From Anisodus tanguticus (Eukaryota; Streptophyta; Magnoliopsida; Solanales; Solanaceae), in contig CM067539.1 in NCBI GenBank assembly GCA_034509755.1, forward strand, positions 30,196,001-30,260,000: a stretch of DNA of 64,000 nucleotides. The letters are read 5' to 3'. The position numbers were made by a program, and so were the translations under genes. This document shows positions 1 to 11,800 of the stretch, one piece after another; the stretch's first letter is position 1; each line of letters begins with the position of its first letter. The notes under the pieces are model-generated. The model was given only the letters and a program-made list of their open reading frames with translations, was not told the origin of the DNA and did not search any database.

Positions 1-2493
1 TTATTTCCAGGAGGAAGATCAACCAATTCCCATGTATGATTGTTCAAAATTGATTCAATCTCACTATTGACTGCCTCTTTCCAAAATGCTGAATCAGAAG
101 AAGACATTGCTGCTTTAAATGTTTGAGGCTCATTTTCAAGCAAGAATGTCACAAATCTGGTCCAAAGGAAGTAGATGTCCTTTGACGTTTGCTACGCCTT
201 GCATCCTCTTTACTTGGTGTATTTTCCTTTGGTTCTTCCCGCGGTCGTTTAGGTCTTTCACTTGACGACTCACATTCGCTTTTATACGGATAAATGTTTT
301 CAAAGAATTCAGCATTATCTCGATTCAATTACCGTGTTAACATGAATTTCGGGATTGTCCGATTTGTGAACCAAAAACCGACAAGCTTTGTTGTTTGTAG
401 CATAGCCAATAAAAACACAATCCACGCTTTTGGTCCGATTTTTACCCTTTTGGGCAAAGGAACTTGGACCTTTGCTAAACACCCCCACACTTTGAAATAT
501 TTCAAGTTGGGTTTTCTTCCTTTCCATAGTTCATATGGAATAGATTGTGTTTTGTCATGGGGCACCCCGTTGAGTATTCGGTTAGTCGTAAGGATAGCCT
601 CCCCCACAAGCTTTGCGGTAAACCGAACTTATTAATAAGGCATTCATCATTTCCTTTAATGTTCGGTTTTTCCTTTCCGCAATTCCATTTGATTGTGGTG
701 TGTAAGGGGCGTAGTTTGATGAATAATTCCATATTCTAAACATATCTCTCGCAAAAGGAGATTCGTACTCTCCACCCCTATCACTTCTAATCATTTTTAT
801 CTTTTTATTCAATTGATTTTCCACTTCGTTTTTGTATTGCTTAAATGCATCAATTGTTTCATCCTTACTATTAAGCAAATACACATAACAATATCGAGTG
901 CAATCGACAATAAAAGTTATAAAATACTTTTTCCCACCGCGAGATGGTATTGACTTCATATCACATATATCTGTGTGAATTAAGTCTAAAGGATTTGAAT
1001 TCCTATCAATAGACTTATATGGATGTTTAACAAACTTATATTCAACACAGATTTCACATTTAGATTTATTACACTCGAATTTAGGCAATACTTCTAAATT
1101 AATCAATTTTCGCAAGGTTTTGTAGTTGACATGTCCTAAACGAACATGCCATAAATCATTTGACTCCAATAAGTAAGACGAAGCTGAATTTTTATTAATA
1201 CCGTCAACAACCATTACATTGAGTTTGAAAAGGCCCTCGGTGAGGTAGCCCTTTCCTATGAACAAATCATTCTTACTTAATACAATTTTCTCACTAACCA
1301 ACACACACTTAAACCCGTTTTTGACGAGTAGTCCGACCGAAACTAAATTCTTCCGAATTGTTGGAACGTGCATAACATTGTTGAGAGTCGACCTTGCCGA
1401 AGTCATCTTCGAAGTATCTTCCCATATCCTTCAACCTTGGTCATTGCAGTATTTCCCATAAACAAGACCTCTTCGGGTCCAAATGAGCATAGGTTGCAAA
1501 TGCTTCTTTTGTAGCGCAAACATGTCGAGTGGCACCGAATCAAGCCACCACTCCTTTGGGTTTCCAACCAAATTGCACTCCGATAGCATTGCACACAGAT
1601 CATTCATATCATCATTCTTTTCCACCATATTGGCTTGTCCTTTTCCCTTGTTCTTTTTCGGGAGACGACAATCTGGGGCTTTGTGGCCACTTTCCCACAA
1701 TTAAAGCAGCTTGCCCTTGAATTTTTTCTTATTGGAATCCTTCTCCTTTCCGTAAGGCCTCTTCCTTTTCTTGTTCTTTTTCGAGCAAGATCTTCAACGA
1801 TGTTTGCCCCTTCAATTGGTGAAGTCTTACGGTACCTCTTCTCGCCGGTTTTGTTATCTTCCTCGATCTTGAGACGAATCACAAGATCTTCCAACTTCAT
1901 TTCCTTTCTTTTGTGCTTAAGATAATTCTTGAAATCTTTCCATGAGGGCGGCAACTTCTCAATCATTGCACCACTTGGAATGCTTCATTTACTACCATAC
2001 CTTCAAAGAATAAGGTCATGGAAGATAAGTTGAAGCTCTTGAACTTGGGTTCCAACGGTTTTTCCATCCACCATTTTGTAGTCTAGGAATTTGGCAACCA
2101 CAAACTTCTTCAAGCAAGCATCTTCGCTTTGTACTTCTTTTCAAGTGCACTCCATAGTTCTTTGGAGGTCTCTACCGCACCGTAGACGTTGTACAAGTCA
2201 TCTTCTAAGGCACTCAAAATGTAGCTTTTGCACAAAAAATCAGCTTGTTTCCAAGCCTCGAACCATGAACTTTTGGTTGTCGTGCATGTCGGCGGCGAGG
2301 CACGGGAGGGTCCTCACTGGTGAACTTTTGCATACCAAGGGTGGTAAGCCAAAAGAACATTCTTTGTCTTGTCATCCTTTAAAGTTGGCACCGGTGAACT
2401 TCGCAGTTTCTCACCGGTGGCACAAATGGGTACGGTTGTAGGAGTAACCGCCGGTGCAAGAATTGCAGAGGTAGTTCCGGTCTCAATTGCCAT
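1..2493 (-). pseudogene. copia A gag-pol remnant (gag, protease, integrase, start of RT)
   Basis: Gag probably starts at 2493 (MAIETGTTS). Around 1690-1660 lies a CCHC knuckle (CFNCGK) disrupted by a frameshift. Around 1590-1530 is a protease-linker segment (KEWWLDS). From 1406 to 582 is the integrase: a zinc-binding region with H, H, C and C (LWHVRLGH, CEICVEYK), then the core with HTDICDMKSIPSRGGKKYF, SDRGGEYES and TPQSNGIAERKNRT. Further left the integrase tail continues in shifted frames. The first ~110 bp encode, on the minus strand, the conserved start of the copia RT domain (SAFWKEAVNSEIESILNNHT). Frames change repeatedly, so no functional polyprotein is possible. Confidence 0.85.
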
Positions 2494-2611
2494 TATTCGT
2501 TTGTCACACAAAATCGACAAACCGTTTTAGTTAATAAAACCGAATAGCAATTCAATCACATACTTAAACGATGAAGATTTTATTTCTTCAAATTGCAAAG
2601 ATAATTATGAA

Positions 2612-2848
2612 ACTTTAGTATTCCAACGAAGTTTTTATATCTTCGAGTCGAATACTAATATTCATATGGAGTAGAAAACTGCACAAGTTTTAATCTCCAA
2701 ACTGAATGCGCAAGAACGATGAAGTTTTTATGTTCTTCAAATCGTTGTACAAGTATGAACTTTAATATTCCAACGAAGTTTTTATGTCTTCAAGTCGAAT
2801 ATGAAATTTCACACGGAGTAGAAAACCACACAGTTTTAGTCTCCAAAA
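2612..2848 (-). repeat. two ~90-bp direct repeats in the copia A leader
   Basis: The block beginning TTCCAACGAAGTTTTTAT at 2621 recurs at 2768, 147 bp later. Each is followed by a CTTCRAGTCGAAT motif, a GGAGTAGAAAAC motif and TTTTARTCTCCAAA. The repeats lie between the LTR and gag, in the untranslated leader. Confidence 0.75.
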
Positions 2849-2951
2849 CAAAATACGATTAATCTAAAAATATAATTTCCTTAAGATTGTTATTAATCCG
2901 TATTCCAAAAAAAACCAAGAAACAATAATAATTGAAATATGAACAGAATCG

Positions 2952-3799
2952 TGTTGGAAAAATAAAAGTATTTTTCGAATATAATCGAGCCCACTTAGTT
3001 CAAAGTGTGTCCTTAAGGAAATTATTCCCCTCACAGTACTCGAGGTTGATGGAATATCCCCTCCCAGGATAGAACGATTATCTTACCAGAATAGTAGTAC
3101 TCCAAATTCCGGTAGCGGCGAACCACTCAACAGCAGTATATCACACAGAATTTGTTTATGCAAGAAGAAGAAGAAGTTTGTGTTGTTCGGAAAATTCGTA
3201 AGTAATATTCTGAGGAATCAAACGAATTTATAGCCATGGAAGTACTGTTTCTGAAGGTTTGCAACCTTTCTGAACAACCACTGAAAATGTTGGGAAATTT
3301 AAATAAGGAAAAGAAATCGGGTCGCGGGTCAGGGTCACTAACAGGTAGGATTGGATAAGTTAATTAATTTAATTAAATAATGATTAATTAATTAATTAAA
3401 AATTAAAGAAAATTTGGTCCAAAAAGATTATCAATCAATCAGATCATTTGACCGAATCCTTTGACCGAATCCGTAGCCGTAGCCGTAGCCGTAGCCGAAG
3501 CCGAAGCCGAAGTCGTAGCCGTAGCCGTAGCCGAAGCCGAAGCCGAAGCCGAAGCCGAGCCGAGCCGAGCGAGCGAGCGACGACGGCGCGAGGGGTCCTT
3601 GCCCCCTCAACCCTTTTACTGACAAGAAGGAGTAATTCTACTTATAAGTAGAAGAACTTTTCTTTCCACTACCGATGTTGGACAAATGCTTATTTTATAA
3701 AGCAAGAGGGAACTCCCACTTTTCTTTCCACTACCGATGTGGGACAACTCCCACTTTTCTTTCCAATTATTTCCCATTCACCAATATTAATACCCAACA
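2952..3799 (-). repeat. 5' LTR of copia A (848 bp)
   Basis: The segment is bounded by TGTTGG on the left and CCAACA on the right, the inverted TG..CA ends expected of an LTR. On the minus strand a TATA-like GCTTTATAAAATAAGC lies around 3691-3706, flanked by repeats of a TTTCCACTACCGATG-type block (three occurrences, 3664-3770). This fits a U3 promoter reading leftwards into gag. A GC-rich hexanucleotide array sits downstream of that TATA. Borders are inferred from the terminal inverted repeat because the partner LTR is not in the window. Confidence 0.65.
3466..3590. repeat. GCCGTA/GCCGAA hexanucleotide array
   Basis: About 16 tandem copies of GCCGTA and GCCGAA grade into GCCGA, GAGC and GACG short repeats, ending in CpG-rich sequence near 3590. 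It creates Arg-Ser and Gly-Tyr/Phe open frames on the two strands that are not genes. It lies inside the copia A LTR. Confidence 0.9.
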
Positions 3800-5489
3800 G
3801 AGGGTACTATAAATGCAGGTCCAATTTGGTAGAGCAAGAAGACCAAAGTCTAATAAGAGAATACAGATGAAGAAATGTCATAAGGTAAATGAAGAGAGGA
3901 GTGAGTTAAAAGGAACAAAATCTTCATGGATGTTTTTCAGCGGCTAGCCTGAAATAACACAGTAACCTATATTTTTTTATTTTCTTTAATTCTCAAAATT
4001 AATAAAAATAATGATTCCGTTAAGTTTTTAACTTTCGTTAGTTTGAGGGACTAAAATTGCACGTCTATGCTAATTGAAGGTTAAATATGCTTAGTCAAAT
4101 TACACAAGGAATATAGCTATAACACATGGACTAAAAGCGTCATTTTCTCAAAGAATAAATAGCTACTAATTAACTTAGTAATTAAATCGTAAACAATTCT
4201 TAACAATCTTTTAATCATTTAAGTATACCTAATCCTACACTAGTCTAATTAAGACTACTGGCTAACACCACAGGAGAACAGTTTTTAAGTTGTAGGATAG
4301 GCTTACTAAGATGATAGTCTAGGCCAAAATTCTTAGGATGTTCATGTCACAATTTAGTTCGAAGGGGCATTTTCTTGACTATGAGATACCTCGGGGGTTT
4401 GAGAAAAATGTCCATTTTCTTGACAACAATGAGCAACCTTCATTTGTATGTTACCACATAATTTGCAGTATGACAAGACAAAGGACATTCTTGGTAGCAA
4501 CTTTCTTAGGGTCAAAAAAGCAAAAAAAAGATAATGTTATGTACAGCATGAATTATTTGATGGTGAATTATTAATTAGGCTTCAAATGATTTTGCTTTAT
4601 CTTTAATGATTATCTTGTGCTTTTTAATCTTTTTTACTTTATTTATAAGTTTTTAAGAAGCACCTTTAGCCTTTTTCTTGCGAAACTACAGCGGCAGGCA
4701 AAGAATTGCCAATTTTTTCAGGATAATATAATTGAACTTGACTTGACTGTGGTCCTGACCCACGAGCCATTTGGTGAAAAAAGTACTACCAAAACTTAGG
4801 CCACACCAAAAACTTTAGTGCCCTAGTTATGATGAGGAAAACAAAGTAGTGCTGGTAGTTAAAAGTATCTTCTTGTATTCCCACATGGTTCTATTGACAA
4901 ATGCACCATGCCTAATGCAAGAACATGAAATGCTTCTTGACGTTCATATTTAAATGTTCCGAAGAAAGGAGACTCTGGTCTTTGTAGTATCACAACAAGA
5001 ATTCCAGTGGATCTGTTAAGTCGAGGCAATTCAAGGCCAATTGTAGTTGGTGCATTGCCCAACTTTCTGTGATACTTAGACAAAGTTTAGTGACTTTTTC
5101 ATTACATAAATAGTTTAGCGACTTGGATGAAATAAAGTACAGTTGAGTGACCATCCATCCAGAAAGAAATACGCATTTAAGTGGCACCAATTCAAGGTCA
5201 ACCATAGTCGCCTCCGCCAGTTCCTCATTCTATGGAGATCCAAAAGTGACTTAGTAAAACACAGATAAATTTCAGTTCCAATAAAATGACACTCACAAAC
5301 ATAAGGAGTACCCATGAATTCAATGCATAACTGAGTAGGCAGTTCAAAATAGTTGTCTTAGTTTTCTGTTGAGAACCTGATAAACAAGTGCTTTATCAAA
5401 TCCAATCCAAGAAAATGAGAAAGGGTTCTTGTAGTACTGAGAAGTAGACAAGGGTACGCACGATTAAAGAAAGAAAACTATTTCCCGAG
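3800..5489. other. flank downstream of gene 1, no gene recognised
   Basis: AT-rich sequence with short unrelated open frames and no family I recognise. Around 5060-5170 is text of the kind seen in dispersed plant repeats (TTTAGTGACTTTTTCATTA). The right end probably contains the 3' untranslated region of the TVP38-like gene. Confidence 0.5.
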
Positions 5490-5495
5490 TTTATT
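5490..5495 (-). terminator. candidate polyadenylation signal AATAAA of gene 1
   Basis: AATAAA on the minus strand, about 205 nt downstream of the TAG stop of the TVP38-like gene. It is the nearest canonical hexamer I found. Hexamers are common in AT-rich DNA, so this is only a candidate. Confidence 0.35.
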
Positions 5496-5699
5496 ACACT
5501 GGTCAGGTCATGGCAATCCAAGACTCGTAGACTTAAAAAAGTAGCCCCCAAAACTAAATAATTCAATTTCTGTCCAAACTACATGAATTTGTATAATCTG
5601 CCTGTACAAATGAAGACTATGAAAAAGCATCACCAAGAAGGATGCCAAAATCATCAAGAAGAAATAATAAGTATGAAATTTACAAAAATAATACCAGTA

Positions 5700-5884
5700 C
5701 TATTTTTCATGATCGTCTTGAGCAGAATCTATCTTGATTATAAGTGGCTGGTCGAGACGTGCAGCCGAATCAGCCATAGTTGGTAGCTCTGGTATTGGCA
5801 ATATGTCATCAATGTCTTCATTTTCAGCCAGTGCTTTTTCTAAAGCGGCCTTTGCAACTCTTGTGACACAAATAATTAAAAACA
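5700..5884 (-). CDS. TVP38-like terminal exon 9 (residues 214-274)
   Basis: Completes Val214 and encodes [20 protein letters not shown], an acidic stretch ([14 protein letters not shown]), and the C-terminus [15 protein letters not shown] with stop TAG. The acceptor is GTATTGCAG. An in-frame ATG just upstream (5897) lies in the intron and is not the start. Confidence 0.93.
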
Positions 5885-8800
5885 CTGCAATACACAACCA
5901 AGGAGATTGTTATTTCGGTATTATTAAAAGCTTATGTTCAAATGTGTGGGCATTCCATCAACAACAAGCAATATAGCTTTATCATAACAACGGCATTCGC
6001 AAATAATCACACGTAATAACAACGGCATTCGCAAATAATCACAAAAATAATTGTCATGATTCGGATTAAGAGAGTCAAACTAACTAATGTTCGGTGTGAA
6101 TTCGGACATAGAATCTTTAATTTTTTTAAAAAAAAATAAAATACATATTTAGAAACTACATAAAAAGTACTATAAGTCACAATAGTTAACAGATGAAAAT
6201 ATTTAGAAAGTATTTGAAAAAATTATGGTCAAAGAAAATATCATGTGACTGTCCAAATAGTAACCAAGGCAATTTTTTTGGGCAGAGTATGTTAATATTC
6301 CGAGAGACTTTCACAATGAAACAAGCTGGGGGGGCATGTCTGGTGAGAAAAAATTTGACATTCATGAGAAGGATGAATACTTTTAGAATTGCTAGATTAG
6401 AGAGCGCTCTATACTAACAACATCGTTCTCAAATAATATAAACAGGTAATACTTAAGTATATAAGTTATAACTACATATTAATATTCCGAGAGACTTTCA
6501 CAAACGAAAAGCTGGAGGGAGCAAAGATGTTTGGTGTGAAAAGATTTGCAGTTCATGAGAAGGATGAATACTTCAGAATAGCCGGTAAGGTAGTTACTAT
6601 AGTACTTGAGCTTCTCCTCTTCTACTTGAGAGATTTCTTGAAGCCTTATAAAAGAAACCATGGCTACACTCGGAGCTTCTCTTTTTTCCTTTTGCTGACT
6701 CCAAGTTCCTCTCCATCTCCCTTTTTTTGATTGTTGAAGGTAAGTATATTAACTTCAGCAATAAGAGAATGTTGTAAAATAAGTAGAAGAGGAGGCCACA
6801 TTACAAATTGTGTAATGAGCTCAAGAAGTCAAACATGGCATCAATGTCATTTGCAATAGCCATGTTGCAAAAAAAAAAGAAGAGAAGATATACATCTTTG
6901 CCAAATAGGGACTGAAAAAGGCTTCTATTTATAAGCGTCAGAGGCCCTTAATCCTTTCTTATTATTAGTAGGACAGGTTGTCTTGGTCCCGTAACATGGA
7001 TCATTTCAAACCTGGCTTTTCGTGAATATGGAACCCCATTCATTATACTTTTTATTGTTGGTATTTGCGTACTGTAATCTTTTTTCGGATAAATAGTTAT
7101 GTATAGCATATACTTGAGTGTTGGTCTATGCTTGACAAAATTAGGTTATCCTAAATGCTAGCAGGAGTATGCTCAAGTTTTAAGAGAGTTATAAGTCAAG
7201 GCTATTACGCATTTCCCCAATTAATTCAATTCGAGTCAAATTACAAATTACAGTATAGTGCCAGCTTTCAAGTTAGACAGCCTCTTAGTAAAAGATTTGA
7301 CTCGTGATCTTCACTTTCTCACAACATACAAACATCTTAAGAAAATATTAAATATATACAGGAATTTCACATGTACAATTTTTTTTTGTTCAGTAACAAA
7401 AGATTAAAGCAATTTATAAGTATTAGAGACTCACCAGACACCAAAAGGCCCAATATTATCATAGCCTGGCCACAGAAAAACAAAAAGAAAAAGTGATTGT
7501 CAAATAATCAATAGTAACAAACAACAAGAGGGAATATTTGGTCCTCAATATCATCCAGAGGCCTAAATTTGGAAAATAGTTAAATAGAAGGATTAATTTG
7601 GTTTGCATGGTGAAAGAGGTGTTAAAACAATCATCCATTCTATTGGATCAGAAGTCCACGGTAAAGTAGGGTTAGAATGACTACTAGGGCTGTCAAATGA
7701 GTGGGTTGGGTTAAATTTGCACAAGTAGAAATTATTACCAACTTATGAATTTTTCATCGGTAGTTGCCAACAAAGCAACTAGTTGACATTTGTGATCTTT
7801 TTTTCTGTGATCAAGTAAATATAGCCAATTAAGTGACCTAGTTATTCATTTTGAAAAAATAAAACATCACCCACTACAAAAATTAGTATCTCTAGGTTAG
7901 AGTTCAGTTAGTGAGGTAATCATTAAGTCAAGCTGAACATATATTACGACACATACTGGTTGCCTTTATATTTGATTGGGAAAAAAAAGGTCGGCTTCAT
8001 ATGAAATTTAAAATTGGTGAATACTGCGACGAATGTAGTGCAGACATCCGCATGCAAGAAACTGTTGGGACAAAGTCAATTTTAGAAATACTGAACCATG
8101 AATAAAACAAAGAATCCAAAAATAAGGGCAAAATGTTAATTTGACTAAACACTACGAATGTAGAAAATGAACATTTTATCTAATGCTCAGTTGAAGCTCA
8201 GAAGCACTAAATAAGCTGCTTGTCCATTTTGTAAAATAAACCTAAAAATGGTAACGAAACACGGCTAAGTCATTTCAGTGGAGAACAATTCCAATCCATA
8301 CTAACCCACTATAAAAAATATTACTAACCAATCCATGCAAGTTTTGCCAATTTTGAGCGGGTGTCAAAGCTGAGGCTACAAACAATGGACCCCATGAATA
8401 AGTACGGCAATTAGCCATTCTCTGTAGCTATCATGACTTTATCCATTTTTTCTGTCCAACATTTCAACTGGTGCTATGACTCAATCTCAACCTAGTCAGG
8501 AGAGGCTTTGTGAATCCTCAATATCATAAATGCTCTATGTGGTTCCATAATATTTCAATAGTTCATACTTGAGGATTATATCTCTAATATACTCTAGTGA
8601 TTATATTTTTAATATACTAAGTGGTCGTTTGGTTACAGGCATTACGGGGTTATCACAGTATAGATTAAATTTATCCAGTGTTTGGTTGTAGGAATTAGAT
8701 AACACCAGAATAAATTTATACCAAAATCATAGTACTATCTACCCACATGGAAGGTGGGATTATCTGTCATGGTTATAATCCCAGGATTAATCCTAGGATA

Positions 8801-11800
8801 ACTTTGATTTGAACCAAACAACCCCCAAGAGTCTTTGAGTAAGCACTACCTTCTAACTGGTATCAGATATACGGATTTTCAACTTTCATTATGTTCTATC
8901 TTTCGCTAGATCTGCCTCAATTCCAACATATTCTAAATCTATTAAGGTAACTTCTTTCCATGTAATTTTAGGTCTACCTTTTCCTCTTTTAGCACCTTCA
9001 AACATCATGTTTTCACATCTAACAACCAGTATCTGGAGGACTATGCAACATGTGGTCACAATCTCAAGCAACATTCTCTTATTTTATCCTCCGTATACGT
9101 AGTTGCACCTTCTGACAAATGTGATCATTTAAGATTTTATCTAATCTTGTATGACCGTACATTCAATATAATATTTGCATCTCTAGACACTCATCTTGTG
9201 GATATATTGGGCTTTAGAAGCCTAACATTCACTCATATACACTCTTGTGGCACTCGTCCCTTTCAACATCCTATATTAATCCTGTGTGTAACAACATCTT
9301 CATTTATCATTCCATTCTCCTGGATATTGAGCCTATATCTAAATTGTCTATATTTAGGCACCTCAACTTCACGCATATCTCACTGTCTAAACTTCTCGTG
9401 CATGTCTTGTCTTACTCCTATCAAGTGTTGTTAAGTCATTGCTTCGTTGCTTAGAGGAATGACGCAAAGTGAAGCGAGGCGTTAGCGCTCTATAGGTGTG
9501 CTTCAAACAATGACATGCAAGGTGATCCAAACGAGAAGCGGTTGGTTATTTGGATTGCAACTTTGAGAAGTTAGAACTAATATCAACACATATATTGGAT
9601 GCTAAAATTAGTTATTTTACTTGCAAATTCATTATTATAATACTAAATTCGTATATGTTTGATATTTTTAATTTTTGGTAAGTTGTGTGCTTCACTTCAA
9701 AGAAGTGTGAGGTTTTTACTTCTCGCTTTTTGCTTTAAGCCTCATGAACCTTGTTGTTTTTTGGCGCTTTTCGCTTTTAAAACACTAGCTTTTATTTATC
9801 CTAAAACTCTTACTCTCTAAAGTACTTCTGTATAGCTCGAGCTTGTGATTGACACCCTCATTAATTTCATCAATTAACACAATAGCATCTGTGAAGAGCA
9901 TGCTTCATGGTACCTCATCCTGTTGGTTAATTCGTCCATAACAAGCATAAATAGGTACGGGCTTCACATAGAGCCCTGGTGCAAACCCACAGTAAGGGGA
10001 ACTCCTCTGTCCCTACCACTGTTCTCAACCACTATTCTCACACTTGTGACAGCTCCTTCATACATATCCTTTATGATATTCATATATTTGACATGAATTC
10101 ATTTCTTTCCCAATACTGACCAAAGGACATTTCTTGGGACTCTATATGCTTTGTATAAGTCGACAAAATGTCATGTCTAGATCCTTTTTCTATTTATAAT
10201 TTTTCATCCATCTTCTTAGTAAAAATATAGCCTCTGTTTTAGACCTTTCAAACATAAATCAAAATTGGTTCTCTGTTCAACATTTCCATTTAGATTTTTC
10301 CTTTTTTTATGGGGGGGGGGGGGCTTTGGAATAACTGGATTAAAGGGGAAGTTGGCTAGCCTCTCCAACATTTTGATTTAGTTTTCACATATGATGATTC
10401 CTCCCATATATCTTGATTGGCCTACTTTCTACACAGAGCAGCCCGCAAAGCAAAGTTATGATATTGAATACTTAAAAAATCAACAATCAATCAATTACGT
10501 CTATCAAACTAGTTGGAGAGGGATATATGAATCCTCTATCTCTATTCCCCTCAATTCGGACTAATTTCACCCAATACTCAATAAAGACATACTTAGTGCT
10601 TGGATTAGAGATTCTCCAAATTTCACACTTACTCCACTAGTGACGTACTAATCTCTAACGAAACTAGACAGATTCTTGACAAGTACCAAACCTAAATAAG
10701 ATTGTCTTAATCACACACAGTTGTTCTATCCTTCATATGGATCCTTTACTTTCATTTGTTCTGTTCTTAGCTAAAATTGCACGTAATCCTGGGGAGAGAT
10801 AACTTCATTTCATATGATTTTACGTCTCTCATCCCAATTTAGCACCACTATCATCACAGCACCACACCTATAGATCGGTGCATTTGAAGATCTACTAGGA
10901 AAGTCACATAATCTCAAGTGACATTCTTTTGTTTTATCATCTGTGTGCTACTTGCACTCTACCAAATGTGATAATTTCTAATTTTGTTTAATCTTGTATA
11001 AGTGTATATCCACCTTAACATTTGTATCTTTACAACAATCATCAAATTACCGTAATAGAATACTTATTTTTTATGACCAAGAAATCTGTCTACGGCCAAC
11101 CTTAGGACTAATGCAGCCTTTGAAACTCGTGGATAATGAGTCCGCCCCTCTACTCTTCTCCACTTATATATTAGCTTAGTTTGCATGGCGCAAGGCTCGA
11201 GCCTGTGCCTAAGTCACACGTCCCTCAATCTTACCATTTGAACTAAAGCCCTACAGTCTGTACCATAATAGAATACTTTTTCATCCCAAATGAAATACTT
11301 TTACTCAAATAGTTCACCACAACAATAATGGACTTCATTTTATCATTTTTCTAATGCAACTTGTGTCTTGAATTTCTCAATAAGGGAAGGCCCGTAAATT
11401 TCCCCTAGTACAAATAATCAACTCTCATCTCAATGATTGTGCAAAAAGTTGTTCAATTTAGAATGAATTGCATGAATGCATCGTTGATTCTACACTATCT
11501 AATGTTACCAAGTACATAGATCACTTCGGTTAGTGGAACGGTAACAAGTTTTTTACTTAGCTACCCTCTTTTAATTTTCAGTTTATTTGCAAGCATTCAT
11601 TAGCTTATCAATAACCGTATAAAATTAAAATCTTATGTCTCTGTTTAACATCCTGAAAATAGTCATGTTGTACTCAAATTTTACCTATTCCAGCAAGATA
11701 TAGTATGTTGAGTTTTTATCTCATCAGTTATTGGTTAGATAGGAAAAACATATCACGTCCATGCAACCAAATTCTTTGGAAGCTACTTTGTAAATGAGTT

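Larger units (their letters stand above)
1..3799 (-). mobile_element. Ty1/copia retrotransposon A, 5' part only
   Basis: Reading leftwards from 3799 the order is LTR, leader, gag, protease, integrase and the start of reverse transcriptase at the window edge. Integrase before reverse transcriptase is the copia order. The coding part has many frameshifts and stops. The second LTR lies outside the window, so age cannot be judged from LTR divergence. The 5 bp beyond the outer end (3800-3804, GAGGG) would be one copy of the target duplication. I found no clear initiator-Met tRNA primer site next to the LTR, so the inner LTR border is less certain. Confidence 0.85.

Noticed and set aside
3431..3651. 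Arg-Ser and Gly-Tyr/Phe repeat ORFs on both strands
   Set aside because: They are translations of a hexanucleotide array inside an LTR.
5700..5897. A separate 65-residue protein starting at the ATG at 5897
   Set aside because: The ATG is in intron 8; the sequence is the terminal exon of the TVP38-like gene, entered at 5884.
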